Assembly: GCF_040712315.1 (NCBI RefSeq)
Contig: NC_134024.1
Span: 4,115,158-4,179,157, forward strand
Source: Castanea sativa
Lineage: Eukaryota; Streptophyta; Magnoliopsida; Fagales; Fagaceae
DNA length: 64,000 nt
Direction: 5' to 3'
Positions 33,843 through 45,586 of the stretch are shown here, piece by piece. Every line of letters begins with the position of its first letter. Positions within the stretch are counted from its first letter, which is position 1. The translations under genes and the position numbers were made by a program. The notes below the pieces were generated by a model that was not told the DNA's origin, ran no database searches, and was given only the letters and a program-made list of their open reading frames with translations.

Positions 33843-34077
33843 TGTTTGTTTGTTTAAACCCCTTAAAAACATATTTGTTTAACCTAATGAATTAGCCAAG
33901 TAGTTACTTAGGTTAATTATTCTGATTTAGGTTAAACTCATGCAATCATATTACTTAGTGCAAATATAAAGAAGACAGCAATATGATGACCAAGGAAAAC
34001 CAATGAAACTTACCGTTTTAAGGTAAAAAATCAGTGGAGGATTTAACCTAGCTATCTTCAAGGTAAACATATCCACC
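33843..34077 (-). mobile_element. Retroelement 1 LTR remnant
   Basis: Starts TGTTTGTTTG beside the PBS and runs to ~34077, where ZF-HD-like sequence starts. No CA end or second LTR was identified, so it may be truncated. The outer end is uncertain. Confidence 0.45.
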
Positions 34078-34260
34078 ATGATAGAATGGAAGATTACAAT
34101 AGATTGGGTGGAGGATACAGAGGCATGATGACGCGGCGCTCAACCAGCTCTGTTCAGAAATTGGTGTCAAACGTAATGTGCTCAAAGTGTGGATGCACAA
34201 TAGCAAGAATGCTCATCACTGTAGAGAATCCGGGCCCCAATGACTCACCTTCGGAACTAT
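34078..34260 (+). pseudogene. Fragment of a ZF-HD homeodomain transcription factor gene
   Basis: From 34102 the frame reads [15 protein letters not shown] and then [16 protein letters not shown], with no stop until 34240-34242. This is the C-terminal two-thirds of the zinc-finger homeodomain (ZHD) family homeodomain, including the DNA-contact helix with VWMHN. Upstream, 'atgatagaatgg' (34078-34089) fits the start of the same domain in another frame, so there is a frameshift. The zinc-finger half is absent. After the homeodomain, a frame change gives PNDSPSEL and a TAA at ~34259. It sits between a truncated LTR and the promoter of TNL B, so it is probably a captured or processed piece. Not a working gene. 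Confidence 0.75.
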
Positions 34261-34489
34261 AACAACAACAACAATATTGGATCATGAGTCTAATTGATTA
34301 ATTAACTAATAAATACTAGTATGTAGCCCGTGTTTCAGGAATGATGAATTATAATGGTGCTATTGATGTTAGTTTGAGTTATTAAATAGATAGAACATTG
34401 GTTCGACCAAGACATTTGGAGGTACTAAAATGCAATTTTGCTTTAAAAAGTATAATTATTTGCAAAATTATTTGCATGTATAATACCTC

Positions 34490-35144
34490 TCATGGAGATT
34501 TCTCAAAACTTTAAAAAGTGTAATTATTTGCAATTAAATCTTTATCTTTTCTAATATGAAACATTGGAACTCATCTTATTGCACTCAAATTTTGTTTTTA
34601 TGCTAATAATACCTCTCATTTTAGTTTCATTTTTACTGCATTTGCATGATATTCAGCTATACAGGAAGTAACGTGGTTCCCCCACCTTCGGTACGCGTGA
34701 GACGATGACTCAAAATAAAATAAATAACATTCGACACTGTTGCATTTTGGGAGTTAACTAGGGTTGTGAGGATACATATAGCCCTGATCGAAGGAAATTA
34801 CTTGAGAAAGTTTATTCTATTCCAACCAAGATATATATATATATATATAAAAAGGCCACTTGCGCACCTACTCCTTAAAAAATTAAGTTAGATAAGTTAA
34901 AAAAAGAAAAAAGAAAAGAAGAGTTATTTATCCATTTATTTTTTGACTTGACTAAAAAATGGTGAAAATGAATATAATTATAAATTTAAGAAAAATTTTA
35001 AAAAGAAGAAGAAGATAGACTGACTGGCTGAAAGTGGAACTTGACTGAGAATCTGAGTCTGAGGCATAGAACGGTGCACATGTATTTTAAATAGCAATTG
35101 CAGGATAGGTGCTTCACGGACACTGCTGCAATTTTCCAAAATCT
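34490..35144 (+). promoter_or_regulatory. Promoter and leader of TNL B
   Basis: 'ttgcatgatattcagctata', 'aacgtggttcccccaccttc', 'gcgtgagacgatg', a (TA)n run at ~34831-34849, 'cacttgcgcacctactcctt', 'gactgactggctg', then leader 'gtgcttcacggacactgctg' ending at donor GT 35145. Collinear with the orphan module at 2931-3250. Shows that B had a normal upstream region. Confidence 0.5.
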
Positions 35145-35329
35145 GTAAGTTCTCTCTTCTCACGCTCTTCCTTCTCTTTTATTTCCTCTTCGTTAGTCCT
35201 TTCCCTCTTTTTTTCTAAATCATTTTCTTTTTTTATTTCATTAATTTTTCTTAAATTCTAATTGAATGACGTTTTAATGCATATTTATTTTGTGATTCAA
35301 GGTTTATTTGTAAACTTAAATTGGCTTTC

Positions 35330-35823
35330 ATGGATGCAATAACCCCATCTTCTTCCTCTTCTTCTACCCATCTGTGGAAATACCATGTCTTTTTAAGCTT
35401 TAGAGGTGAGGATACGCGCAATAATTTTACAAACCATTTATACGCTGCTTTGAATCAAAAGGGTATCTACACCTTTAGGGACGATGAAAAGCTCGAGAGA
35501 GGAAAGTGTATATCACCTGTGCTTTTTAAAGCAATAGAAGACTCATTCTTTGCCGTTGTTGTTCTCTCAAAAAACTATGCATCATCAACGTGGTGCTTGG
35601 ATGAACTTGCGAAGATCATGGAATGCAAAAAAAAGATGGGGCGAATAGTTCTACCAATGTTTTACGATGTGGATCCATCTAAGGTGCGAAAACAGACCAG
35701 AACATATGCGCAAGCGTTTAAAGAACATGAAAAACGCTTCAAAGAGAATATAGATAAAGTTCACAAGTGGCGAGCTATTTTGAAAGATGTCTCCAATCTC
35801 TCTGGATGGTCTTTAGAGGGCAG
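35330..35823 (+). pseudogene. TNL B exon 1, TIR domain (intact frame)
   Basis: 164 codons plus two bases. YHVFLSFRGEDTR is canonical; the putative catalytic Glu is in KAIEDS (residue 70); WCLDEL is present. ATG at 35330; the in-frame triplet at 35321 is TTG as in A and C. Donor GGCAG|GTAATT. The leader-intron acceptor AACTTAG of A and C is AACTTAA here, so TTCAAG upstream may be used. Confidence 0.85.
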
Positions 35824-35852
35824 GTAATTGATCCTACTAAAAACATTATTTC

Positions 35853-36838
35853 TGATAGACTAAGAATATATTGACCCATTTGGTAAATTAATCAATTAAT
35901 TAGCCAAGTTAATTAATTAGATTCAATTACATGCAATAAGCGTGGTAGTACAAACAAATTACCAACTAAGTTAAATGCAGTGGAAAATAAATTTGACATA
36001 GGTGATTTGTTTACAAATAAGGAAAACTACCGAGGCAAAACCCCACCGGGTGATTTTAAAGTCACCACTCCCAATAATCCACTATTATCAAAACAAGCGG
36101 TTACAAGTAAAAAGAATCCCGGTACCTAATACCAACCTAAAGTTGAACCCTTCCCATAATAGCCAATTGGACTTGTGATGTAGTGGCAATCTCTCCTTTC
36201 AATGCACAAATCCTAGTATGACATGACTAGCCAATGATGCACGGATTTCAGTACGTTACTAACACACCAACTTGAGGAAGATGTTGACTGCAAAGTTCTT
36301 CAGTTCATCTAACAATGAAGATTAGGAAGCTCCTTGGTCACAAAACCCTTGGCGCAAAGACATAGTAGCTTCTAGAGAGAATATGGTGAATTAGGGCAAA
36401 TTTTGTCTCCAGTCACAATTTGCATACACAATGACTTTTCATCAAGTTGCATCACCTTGCATCACTTTTGACGGCCCTTAAAATAATCCTTATATATGTC
36501 TAGGGTTGTGAGAAAAGAAACCCTACACAAATGCACTTGGATATTCGTGTAATCAGATCTGAAAATTCTAATTTTGTAGTTCTCGACATATACAACATTT
36601 TTCAAGCTGTTGTCGAGCTTCAACATTAAACCTCGATAGATAGGCTTGTGTTGAGACATCTGTCGAGCTTTAATGAACAACACTTCTTCACTTGTTTCTT
36701 GAACAGACTTGCATGGCTTTAACACTTGACTTTAACAACATGTTTCTTGAAGTCTTAAATCATCCTAGATCTACCCAATTACAAGAAAAGTGCATTTTGT
36801 CAAAGGATTAACCAATTACATCAATAATGTCCATAACA
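35853..36838 (-). repeat. Retroelement 2, 3' LTR (986 bp)
   Basis: TGATAGACTA ... CCATAACA. Matches the right LTR along its length, e.g. 'tacatgcaataagcgtggta' and 'accccaccgggtga'. Confidence 0.9.
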
Positions 36839-36860
36839 ATCTCCTCATTTGGCAATCTGT
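36839..36860 (-). promoter_or_regulatory. Retroelement 2 polypurine tract
   Basis: Reverse strand reads 'gccaaatgaggagat' directly before the TG of the 3' LTR, the usual position and style of a Copia plus-strand primer. Confidence 0.65.
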
Positions 36861-37399
36861 GACAAAACCATAACAAACAAATGAATCATGAGAGAAGTCT
36901 TAAATCACTAAATTCATAATCACTTGTTGAATTCCAAAACAAATCTAACCCTAACACAGACTCTTGAAAATTTTTGCAAGAAGAGAGTTCATGGCATAAT
37001 AGATTTTCACAACCTATTTTTCTGAAACACTTAAACAAAAACTCATCAAGGCTTTTTATGTGAAACAGAAATAAAAGATTGCATATAGAAAGAAACATGT
37101 GTATAAAGAGAGGAAAGAAACAACACATGGAGATAGGTGAAGAACAACATACATCGTCATATATTATCAAAAGATAAGTACAGTGTATGTCATAAATGAA
37201 TGGTCACAAGACTAGTATACATGAGGTAAATGTAACTAAAAGAAAGAAAAGATACATAAAATCCTTAATACATCCCTAAAAAATGTATAGACACTTCCCT
37301 TAATAAAAATGTCCTATACTAACTCTCCCCCTAAGTACAAGACTACTCTCATCCAAAACTACTCCTCCTTTTTGTCACAAATAACAAAGGGCAAGTCAC

Positions 37400-38574
37400 T
37401 GAGAGGGCGTTATCTCAACATCACTGGAAGAGCTAGCATCCTTGTCACCATCAGTACCATCATCACTATCTAAATTAGCTGAAGCCTCTTGAGATGGAGA
37501 TGGAGAGGGATTGAAAGTACCAAGTTGAGCTTGTCATCGCGCTATACAACCGACACAGGTGTTCACCTTACACAACTCATTAAAGAGAGTGTCAAGGCAA
37601 GCATACATGCGCTGAAGTTGTGCTATGATGACCTCTAAGGTAACATCACAGGTCGAGGAAGGAGGAGCAGAGGTGGAATGACCAGCAGAAGTGGCAGGAT
37701 TGGGAGTCACCATATGTGGCCGCTTCCGTTGAAGCTGAACCTCACTTCGTTGAAAAATACTGGCGTCGATGGCACCTATAATAGGGAAGAGAAGGAGAAT
37801 CAGGAATCTCGATGGAAAAGTGTCAAAGGATACGCGTGATAGTAGAAAGAAAGATGATCTTATCATGTGTAGCCGTATCCTGATAAACATCGAGGACCAA
37901 TGTGATGAAGTGAGAATAGAAGTCTATGGTGAGGTCCTCCAAGAGGGACAAAAGAAAATGAGCATAAGGCTTTGTGATGGAGTAATAGTGAGACAGTGGA
38001 GTAAGAGTGAATGTCATCACCATGTTAAGGATCCTTGGACCTTTTGCAAAGCCCGAGCATGGGGTGTTTAGCTTACCACCCCATATGGAAGGTGTCTAAC
38101 AAAAGTGAGACAGAAGCTCGTCTCTGGACACTGTCCTAAGATGCTCACAACTAGGGTAGTCAAGATGCGCTACTCACAGTACACGTAGTATCTAGGATAT
38201 AAGATCCAGAGTGACTACGATATGTGTACCTCTGATGTGCGTAGCAAACTGAGGTACAGAGGTATTGATACCATGCATATTGGAGTAAAACTCATGTATG
38301 AACATGATGGGACACCTCAAGGGTATCTCACAGAAAGATTCCTATCCCCAAGTGAGAATGACATCGGGTAGAGGAGTGTCGACAAAGTCTGACAGAATCA
38401 CATGGCACTTTGGATGAACGCCACGTTTAGAAAAGTTCTCAGAGAAGTCCTGATGGGCCTTCTCATCACGGAACCAAACGTGAAGAGGGGGAACAAGAAG
38501 ATCAGAAGAAGATGATGACCCAGAACAAAAAGGGTTTCGAGTCAGATTAAATTTGCCCTTGGGTGCCATGCACA
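37400..38574 (-). pseudogene. Retroelement 2 extra ORF relic (plant transposon-associated domain)
   Basis: Begins with ATG at ~38572 (MAPKGKFNLTRNPFCSGSSS), continues HVWFRDEKAHQDFSENFSKR, then in shifted frames FTLTPLSHYYSI and LLSLLEDLTIDFYSHFI (38023-37823), STCDVTLEVIIAQLQRMYAC (37890-37534), and an acidic Ser/Asp tail to ~37400. Internal stops and frameshifts. Same family and position as 28934-30119. Biochemical role unknown. Confidence 0.65.
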
Positions 38575-38582
38575 GTCTATCT

Positions 38583-38611
38583 AAGAGAGAGAGAGAGAGA
38601 GAGAGAGAGAA
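38583..38611. repeat. (GA)n microsatellite
   Basis: A purine dinucleotide tract directly upstream of the extra ORF start. A second (GA)n is at 40519-40541, beside the gag end. Confidence 0.9.
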
Positions 38612-39575
38612 GACAAAACTCAATCACAATATAGTACACAGAAAGAAAAGAAATGGTATGTATGCATGGAATATGCACGAACATGTGACGTGCTAAACAT
38701 AAATTGCATCATGGGTTGAAACCCAATCCAAACCTACCAGCACACAATTTTCAACAATCAAGCACACGTCTAAATGCATGAAACATTGTGAAAATGCTAA
38801 TGGAATGCAATGTGTGATCATATAGCATCAAATAAACAACACCTGACTTAAAAAAATTCACAAAAACCTCAAAAACCCCAAAACCTAAGTCTAAAAAGCA
38901 TGAATGCATGAAGAATGAAGGATTTAGGACACTTACCTAGTGATTTGATCTTGGTCTAGGCTGAAAATCCTGTGGGTATAGGGATTTGAGTAAGAAGAGA
39001 GTGTTTGGAGGGAGAGAAAAGATTTTTTGTTGAGAGAGAAGTGAGAAAAATTAATCGGATTTTGCGGTGATTATATATATAGAAATTGCAGCTCAATGGA
39101 TCGAGGAGCTATTGAGATTTGTCGAGCACTAAATCTCGACAGATATGAATCTGTTAAGGTGCTATCGAGAATATGTCGACAACAAAAGTACCTCGATTGA
39201 TCGAGATTCTGTCGAGAATCTATCGGCCAGACATAAAGTTTCTAGATGAATCGAGAAGCTGTAGAGAAGCTATCAAGACAAATTCCAAAAAGCTTGATGA
39301 ATTGAGTATGCACTAACTTCTATCAAGAAAGGAAGTCCAAAGGGCTTGATAGATAAGAATCTGTCAAGAATCTGTCAAGGATCTGTTGAGAAGCTGTCGA
39401 GCTTGATATAAAAGGGTTTTTCAAAGAGACGAAAAAACACATAGAGATGAATACAACAAGAAAGCTAGTCAAACATAGATTCAATCAACATGTTAAGCTC
39501 TAAAAAACATCTCTCAACAAGAAACATGCAAAGCATTTATGATCTAAAACACACACACACACACTATTATGATCC

Positions 39576-39628
<53 letters not shown>

Positions 39629-40550
39629 TAAGTCTAACTAATTTTATATTTCAAAAACAAGTCAAGACAGTTTAGTAAGTATACATTAACACATGTATTT
39701 CTTGTGATGGCCAAATCACATTGTATCAGAACATGTATCAAAAGGAGCAAAGAATTTGCGTGTTGTGTATGAAAACATAGCAAGAGTGCATAAACGTCTC
39801 ATATTATGACGATTTGAGATATGAGAAAATCAATATCACTTACACACAATCATAACTGCTTGATGAAGACTATCACCTTCAAGGTACATCCTATAACTCC
39901 CACATTTCCTAGAAACACGCTTGCAACCATATTTAAAAGCATTTTGATTCTTTTTGCTTTTATTTTTCTTTGCATATTTTTTTTGAACATATCATGCATG
40001 GGGCATATATAGAAAGAGAAGAAATACCCAATTATGTAAGCCAAAAAATATCACAATTTAGCTATGCCGAAGCACATAGATGTTATACATGATTGGTGGG
40101 CTTTAATGGTGAGAAGATTATTTATGCATTTCTCTTAGAATTTTTTAGTCTTTCCCGTCAAAAAGAGTAATATGAGTATTAAGCACAAGAGATTACTTAA
40201 TCATACTTATTACAAACACGAGCCACAAAGCTCACTTGCTTAGTTGTGCATTGAGATGCTCATCTAAGCTACAAGAGATACAAACTTTAGAAAACTTTGT
40301 TTCAATGGCCGTCCAAGGTACACAAGTACCAATGTACACAAAACACACATTGTTTTTGTATTTTTCTAATTTTTGTATTTTTTTTTAATTTTTATGAAAA
40401 ACAAAATAAAGAAAAATTGAAAACAAATAAACAAAAACATGTTAAACAAAGTAAAGCATAAAACAAGACTGACTTAACAACAAGAAAGCAAAACACACAA
40501 ATAATGCATAACCATAAGGGGAGAGAGAGAGAGAGAGAGAAGTGAATAAA
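38612..40550. other. Retroelement 2 non-coding interior
   Basis: Occupies the position of pol but shows none. Contains repeated 'ctgtcgag' phrases (39100-39410), (CA)n runs at 39549-39565 and 39577-39625, and the block shared with retroelement 1 at 39880-40020. Confidence 0.65.
39577..39625. repeat. (CA)n microsatellite
   Basis: Long AC run, with a shorter partner at 39549-39565 separated by 'tattatgatccaaa'. Confidence 0.95.
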
Positions 40551-42480
40551 TCACTTTGAGTCTTTTTTCTTCCACACCTTGGAAGAACCTTCCCTTTGAG
40601 CAAACCTTTGATCCGGTGGTGAGGGGGAAGGATTGAAACCGTTTAAATTTGAAAGGAACATGAGGGCCTTGAGAAGATCTCTAAGATGAGCAAAAGAGGA
40701 TGGAAACTGATTTTGGTTTTCGGACGAGAGCATACTATTGCTTTGTTGAGTGGCTAACCACTTGTAGCAATTTGGACGAGTATGACCTGATGCTCTACAG
40801 TGATGACAGATATGTGGCTTCTTCGGTTGAGACTTTTTGTTATTAACCTTCTTAGTCCTAGGGTTTCTAGTCTTTTTCTTTTCAAACTTAGGGGGTGCTC
40901 CTAGAATGGATTTTCCCTTGTCTACGTTCTCACTAGCTATTTCGGTTTTACATTTATTGTTCTCAGAATTAACATTATTTGCAAGTGAGACAAACACAGT
41001 AGTACTAGAGAAGCCAATATTAGGAGAAGAGAAATCATACCCCAAACTGGTTCTATCAGAAGTAGATTTCTGAAAGCTTAGCATCCCATCGAGCTTTGCA
41101 CTAGAAGTCCTCTCCAATTGAGTTTTAACTTGGAACAGTTCTGCTTCAAACTTCTTTGTCTTTTCAGCAAGGAAGTTGTTCTCGAACCACAAAGCTCCAA
41201 TGGTTTGATTTGCTTCATCAACCTTTGTAGAGATTCTCTTGATCTAGCTCCGCATCACTCAGCTTCTTGGTAGCCAACCTATAAAGTATCTCATGCTTCT
41301 CAGAAACCTTGTACAACTTAGTATAGGCTGTATGGATGTCATCTTGATCATCTATTTTCTCAAACTTAGACTCCACCAAGTCCTCTTCTTCATCTATCTC
41401 TTCGACAATCCCCTTAGTAGGATTCACTGTGGCAATTAAGGCATTCAAGATTCTCTCATTATCATTGTCATCTGACTCATCCTCAGGCTCAGTGTCACTC
41501 AAGGTAGCAGAAAGAGCCTTACTTTTTCCAATTGTCTTGAGATATGTGGGATATTCTTGTTTCATGTGTCCAAAACCTTGACATCTAAAGCACTTTGCTT
41601 TGAAGGGAATAGTGTACTAACCACCATCCTTAGCATCATTCTTTCCTCTATCTTGGCTCATGAATTGTGAAGAACTAGATTGCTTTCAGTTATTGTCAAA
41701 TCCTTTCGCGTTGGCATTTTTCATAAACTTCTTGAATTTCCTAGTGATGTAGGATTTTATTTTGGAATCTTCATCATCTGAAGACTCATCGGTCTCATTG
41801 CTTTTGGCCTTCAGTGCCATATTCTTACTTTTGCTTGGTTTCCCGATCCTAGTCAAACCCAACTCATAGGTTTGCAAGTTGCCAACCAGCTCTGTCAAAG
41901 GAATTTTGTCAATGTCTTTTGATTCTTCAATGACAGTGATCTTAGCATGGAATCTCTCAGGCAGAGATCTGAGCACCTTTCTTACAACCTTGGGTTCGAG
42001 AATAGTTTCCCCAAGATTAAAGGCAGAGTTGACTATGTCCTTCAGCTTGACATAGAACTCGTCAAACGACTCATCCTCCTCTATCTTAATCTCTTCAAAG
42101 CTCATAGTAAGCCTTTGAATCTTTGAATCCTTGACAACCTTAGTCCCTTCGTAGGTTGTCTGGAGGATGGTCCATGCTTCCTTAGTAGTTTCAGTAGAGA
42201 ATATTTTCTTGAACTCCTCATTGGTGACCACTGAATAAAGCATTCAATGCTTTACTATTGAAGTTTGCCGCTTTGATCTTGGTATCATCCTAATCAGCCG
42301 GCACTTCCTTTAGCTTAGTTCATCCCATCTCAACAGCTTGCCACACCTTCTCATCTAAAGACTACAAGAAAGCTCTCATGCGTACTTTTCAGTATGCATA
42401 GTTAGTGTCATAAAATAAAGGAGGTATAATTAGAGATTGTCTTCTATCCATGACAAATAGGGGTCAATGGATCACACAAC
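40551..42480 (-). pseudogene. Retroelement 2 gag relic
   Basis: Reverse-strand frames 42243-41686, 41565-41218 and 41192-40551. UBN2-type segments FEEIKIEEDESFDEFYVKLK and VVRKVLRSLPERFHAKIT; first zinc knuckle CFRCQGFGHMKQEY (~41540-41600) has Tyr for the last Cys; second knuckle CHHCRASGHTRPNC is intact (~40780-40820). Between frames are stops. N-terminal part reaches ~42450 near the LTR. Confidence 0.78.
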
Positions 42481-42507
42481 AAAGATTAACCGTAATCAAA
42501 GTGTACT

Positions 42508-42520
42508 CATTCTGATACCA
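42508..42520 (-). promoter_or_regulatory. Retroelement 2 primer-binding site
   Basis: Reverse strand TGGTATCAGAATG, a 10-base match to the initiator tRNA-Met complement, two bases inside the 5' LTR. Confidence 0.85.
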
Positions 42521-42522
42521 CT

Positions 42523-43512
42523 TGATAGGTTACGAATGTATTGACCCCTTTGGTAAATTAATCAATTAATTAGCCAATTTAATTAATTAGATTCAATTAC
42601 ATGCAATAAGCGTGGTAGCACAAACAAATTACCAACTAAGTTAAATGTAGCGGAAAATAAATTTAACACAGGTGATTTGTTTACGAATGGGGAAAACCAC
42701 CGAGGAAAAACCCCACTGGGTGAATTTAAGGTCACCACTCCTGAGAATCCACTATTATCAAAACAAGTGATTACAAGTAAAAGGAATCTCAATATCTTAT
42801 ACCAACCTACAATTGAACCATTTCCCTAATACCCAATTGGACTTATGATGTAGCGACAATCTCTCCTTTCAATGCACGAATCTCAATACGTGACTAACCA
42901 ATGATGCACGAATCCTAGTGCATGATTAACACACCAACTTGAGGAAGATGTTGGTTGCAAAGTTTTTCAGTTCATCTAACAATGAAGATAAAAAAGCTCA
43001 TTGGTCACAAAACTCTTGGCGTAAAGATATAGTAGCTTCTAGAGAGAATATGATAAACTATGACAAATTCTGTCTCCAATCACAATTTGCATGCACAATG
43101 ACTTCTCACCAAGTTGCATCACCTTTGATGACCCTTAAAAAATAATCCTTATATATGTCTAGGATTATGAGAAAAGAAACCCTACACAAAAATACACTTA
43201 GATGTGCATGTAATCAGATCTGAAAATTCTGATTTCGTAGTTCTTGACGAATACAACATGTGTCGAGCTTCTGTCGAGTTTCAATATTAAACCTCAATAG
43301 ATAGGCTTTTGTCAAGACATCTGTCGAGCTTAAATGAACAGCATTTCTTCACTTGTTTCTTGAACAGACTTGCATGACTTTAACATTTGACTTGAACATT
43401 TGACTTGAACAACATGTTTCTTGAAGTCTTAAACTATCCTAGATCTACCCAATTACAAGTAATGTGCATTTTGTCAAAGGATTAGCCAATTACATCAATA
43501 ATGTCCCTATCA
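42523..43512 (-). repeat. Retroelement 2, 5' LTR (990 bp)
   Basis: TGATAGGTTA ... CCCTATCA, followed by the target duplication ATTTC at 43513-43517. Confidence 0.9.
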
Positions 43513-43589
43513 ATTTCCACTAAATATATATTACCATATGCCTTGAGATACTAGAAAAATTAAATAAAGAAAAGTTAGTACAATTATAT

Positions 43590-44815
43590 CGTAACTATTC
43601 GTTCGGATGTGATTTTTAGCACTTGACATGACAACAAGGGGAGCGGTCCAATATTGGATTGTATACTTGCTATAATAATATAATAATGGGGCAGTTCTTA
43701 TATATTTTGTTTTTTGTTTTATTAACACAAGTTAAAAACCAGTGTGATGCACAGTTTTAATCATAAACATATAAAATATAAAATTTGTTTGATAAACAAT
43801 AATTATATGAATGATCAATTATATAAATCTTTGTGAATTTTATGTTTGTTAATTAAATTGTGTGAACTTTTTGAGTTTTTATTGTTTTAAGAAAATATTT
43901 TTTTTGGTAGATTGTTTTAAGAAAATATGAATTACACATTGAATTACCTAAGGTAAAAACAATGTGTAATTTGTAAATTTTACTAAATTAAAACATAAAT
44001 TATAATAAATAATCAAAAGACCAAACAATTATTCCAAGTCTTGGTTATAGATAAGATAATGGATAATTTCATCTGATTCAATGTTGCATTTTCCTTTGAC
44101 TTTTTTAAAAATATAATTTTAAATATTATTCAAGATAATATATGTTCATAAATTTTACTTAATTTAAATCTTGAACAAAGATGTAAAATTTGCATGATTT
44201 TGATCATGAAATTAGGTAAGGAAATTATAGATATATAATTTATTTGAGGAGAAATAACTAAAATAATGAGCATAGTTATATAAATTTATAATTCTAATAT
44301 GATTTTAACTTTTATGATTTAATCTAATATATTGACTGTCTCACAATAACATTTATAATTACTTGTAACAAAGTGTTTGCATATTGTAAGAGAAACACTC
44401 CGAAGATTTGTGTTAAGTAGTATATAATTCTCATCTTACTAATTTACCAAAATACAAAACTCTCCGTATAGAATTTTACTAACTCCATCACTCAAATCCA
44501 TTACACATTACGCAACCAAAATCTCCATAAGAAACTAAAAGTGTTTAAAAAATTTGTAAGAAATCATTAAATAAATATGGCCTAACTTTGATTAACATGA
44601 AATAAAGAGAATCGGGCAAGGGGAAAAACAAAGAGTTTGTAAGTAAAGAAAAAACCTAAAGCATATAAAATATTTGAGAAAAAATTGTGTAATAAAAAAT
44701 AAAATCCAACAATAATTCTCAAATGTACCAAAAAAAAAAAAATCTAGAGGTATAATTGTGTGAGAAAAATGACTCGCTATAACATAGAGTTGTTCTTTAA
44801 ATTTGTATACATATA
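43590..44815. other. TNL B intron 1, segment collinear with A 10100-11490
   Basis: Matches A base by base over long runs ('gcggtccaatattggattgt', 'catataaaatataaaatttg'). No gene. Used here as the reference for insertions. Confidence 0.8.
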
Positions 44816-44820
44816 GAAAG

Positions 44821-45214
44821 TGTAAGATTTGGAAAACCAAGAAAGAAAAGAAGAGAAAAGCTTGAAGAGCTAGAGAGAAAACAGAGCAAGAAATTGCTTG
44901 AATCAAATCTGTATTTCACTCAATGAATCAAATTGTACAAGAGGATTTCATTATATAGTAACAGATAAAGAAACTAACTTCCACACTATAAGGAAAAAGG
45001 TTATCACACATGTATTTGATACGTGTGAATAGAAACAATAAATTAAACTAACTATCTATGAACTACATGTAGCATAACAAGTATATAATCAAGTTCTGTC
45101 GTTCAGTCACACTTGTATGTCGTTTAAGGAGCAACCAAAAACTCTGCATATGCTTCACTGCTGCACTTCCTTCTTTTTCTGATTCTTAACATCTTTGCAC
45201 TTAGCATCTTTACA
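44821..45214. mobile_element. Solo LTR with 5-bp target duplication
   Basis: 394 bp, starts TGTAAGATTTGG and ends CATCTTTACA (inverted TGTAAGAT/ATCTTTACA). GAAAG repeats at 44816-44820 and 45215-45219. TNL A has the undisturbed site 'catatagaaagtgcgtacat' near 11483. A solo LTR is what remains after LTR-LTR recombination. Unrelated in sequence to the LTRs at 35853. Confidence 0.88.
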
Positions 45215-45469
45215 GAAAGTGCGTACATCTTTCTATGATTAATGCCCATGATTACAATCTCGATTTTCTCCACAATTGGTTTTAGATAATCAATTTACAA
45301 TTAATTACGAAATTTGAATAACAATGTTCTAACTTTTGTTTTTTGCCTTTTAAATTTGCAAGCTATGATCTCTATAGGAAATTTATTCAGTGGCCTTGTA
45401 TCACATTTTAAAAACAAAGGATTGGGGAAAAAAAAACTGTTTTTAAGAACAACGAATTAAGCAGTAATT

Positions 45470-45586
45470 ATCAAGGGTCTTGTAGTTAAATTGGCACCTC
45501 TCTATGTACAAAGTGTTTGGGGGTTAAGGAGGGAAATTATTCAAACTGCGAGGTTACCAGCATGCTGTAATTATCTTTAAAAAAAA
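45470..45586 (+). mobile_element. SINE (tRNA-like head, short A tail)
   Basis: 117 bp: 'tcaagggtcttgtagttaaa' then 'ttggcacctc', a B-box-like 'attcaaactgcgagg' and a terminal A run. Flanking 15-bp target duplication AATTAAGCAGTAATT / AATTAGGCAGTAATT (45455-45469, 45587-45601). A is the empty site (~11735). Confidence 0.82.

Larger units (their letters stand above)
28757..34077 (-). mobile_element. Eroded LTR retroelement 1 (gag + extra ORF, no pol)
   Basis: Reverse-strand element. From its 5' side: LTR remnant from 33843 rightward, primer-binding site 33829-33840, gag relic 33785-32090, a long non-coding region, an extra ORF relic 30119-28934, and a G-rich tract (complement of 'aatctcccccaaag') near 28903. 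I found no matching 3' LTR and no protease, integrase or RT/RNase H. Boundaries are approximate. It shares layout and a non-coding block (31436-31570 against 39880-40000) with the complete element at 35853. Confidence 0.65.
35853..43512 (-). mobile_element. Complete non-autonomous Copia-like LTR element (retroelement 2)
   Basis: 7660 bp on the reverse strand inside TNL B intron 1. Both LTRs begin TGATA and end TATCA/AACA. The 5-bp target duplication ATTTC is at 35848-35852 and 43513-43517. PBS at 42508-42520, a purine-rich tract beside the 3' LTR, gag relic 42480-40551, extra ORF relic 38574-37400. There is no protease, integrase or RT. It resembles gag-only terminal-repeat elements with an added env-position ORF. 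LTRs are clearly diverged (11 mismatches in the first ~156 aligned bases by eye), so it is not a recent insertion. Confidence 0.88.

Noticed and set aside
36839..40550. Search for RT, integrase or protease frames in the Copia-like element
   Set aside because: No recognisable pol segment on either strand by eye; a profile search could still find heavily decayed traces.
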